Shown piece after piece: positions 63,673-64,000 of a stretch of DNA of 64,000 nucleotides. Made by a program: the position numbers and the translations under genes. Every line of letters starts with the position of its first letter. Positions within the stretch are counted from its first letter, which is position 1. The notes beneath the pieces were generated by a model, which ran no database searches, was not told the DNA's origin, and saw nothing but the letters and a program-made list of their open reading frames with translations. The DNA is from Prorocentrum cordatum (taxonomy: Eukaryota > Sar > Dinophyceae > Prorocentrales > Prorocentraceae), in the NCBI GenBank assembly GCA_963575745.1, contig CAUYUJ010000712.1, forward strand, positions 40,001 to 104,000. Direction: 5' to 3'.

Positions 63673-64000
63673 CTGCGCGGGTGGTGACCGCGCCAGTGGA
63701 ACGGGAGCACTCGCGGAGCTCGCCCCCGTCGCAGCCGCCGCAGCGCAGGCGCAGCGGGCCGTCCTCCGGTGAGCTCCTGCTTGTCGCCGCCGCCACCACG
63801 GGCCAGGGGCAGCTGACCCCTGGCGGTGCTTCCGCCGTGCGAGGCGCCAGGCCGCGCCGAGCAGAGCACGGTTGTGGGGCAGCCGCCAGAGGCGGCGGCG
63901 ACAAACGGGCTCACGATCCTCCCCCTCGCGGATGGCCAGCGGCGGGTCTGGCGCCCCGACGCCGGCGGCCTGGCCAGCGGGGCGCTTCAGCCGCGGCCGC

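Overview
The window reads as nuclear DNA of a dinoflagellate. The sequence evidence is fourfold. First, a long intron-rich gene uses GT, GC and GA donor sites, and every mapped acceptor is AG followed by G. Second, there is a tandem relic of the dinoflagellate spliced leader at about 8.96-9.00 kb. Third, many short inverted-repeat elements of introner type are present. Fourth, both recognisable genes lie on the same (minus) strand. The DNA is GC-rich and mostly simple-sequence arrays, minisatellites and small inverted-repeat elements. The genus cannot be decided from the sequence. Organism assignment is inference from these marks.

Region 0.4-29.1 kb (minus strand): fifteen exons of the E1 component of mitochondrial branched-chain 2-oxo acid dehydrogenase (BCKDH). 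The eight exons from 29.1 kb down to 10.6 kb give an E1 alpha chain that begins near its N-terminal region. Seven exons from 10.0 kb down to 0.39 kb give E1 beta, whose C-terminal half lies beyond the left edge. The last E1 alpha exon and the first E1 beta exon are 588 bp apart, in the same orientation and compatible in phase, with no targeting sequence or first exon visible between them. The simplest reading is one fused alpha-beta polypeptide. Two neighbouring trans-spliced genes is the alternative. Introns range from 0.4 to 5.2 kb and hold most of the repeats.

Region 29-58 kb: no recognisable gene. It contains CTC/GAG arrays, two huge GTC arrays (38.0-38.9 and 39.5-41.6 kb), several dispersed inverted-repeat elements present in two or more copies, a low-repeat stretch at 32.6-36.6 kb, and a coding-like but unidentified minus-strand stretch at 55.3-55.8 kb.

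Region 58.6-63.7 kb (minus strand): a gene whose last two exons encode the SDH-motif end of an endonuclease/exonuclease/phosphatase (EEP) domain followed by two stress-responsive A/B-barrel (Dabb) domains. A small upstream exon near 63.6 kb carries a probable EEP Ile-Asp strand motif. The gene runs on beyond the right edge.

Mobile and repeated DNA: about a dozen copies of one introner-like element (ends AGGTCGGGCATGTCC...GGGACAGGCCCGACTT, mostly 125-225 bp) are scattered through the window, several with 8-bp target duplications. One copy is itself interrupted by a 179-bp TA-flanked inverted-repeat element. Other families (called B, C, D, G, H, K, M, N and the palindromic element I below) occur in two to four copies. 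One palindromic family sits beside two extra copies of the end of an E1 beta exon.
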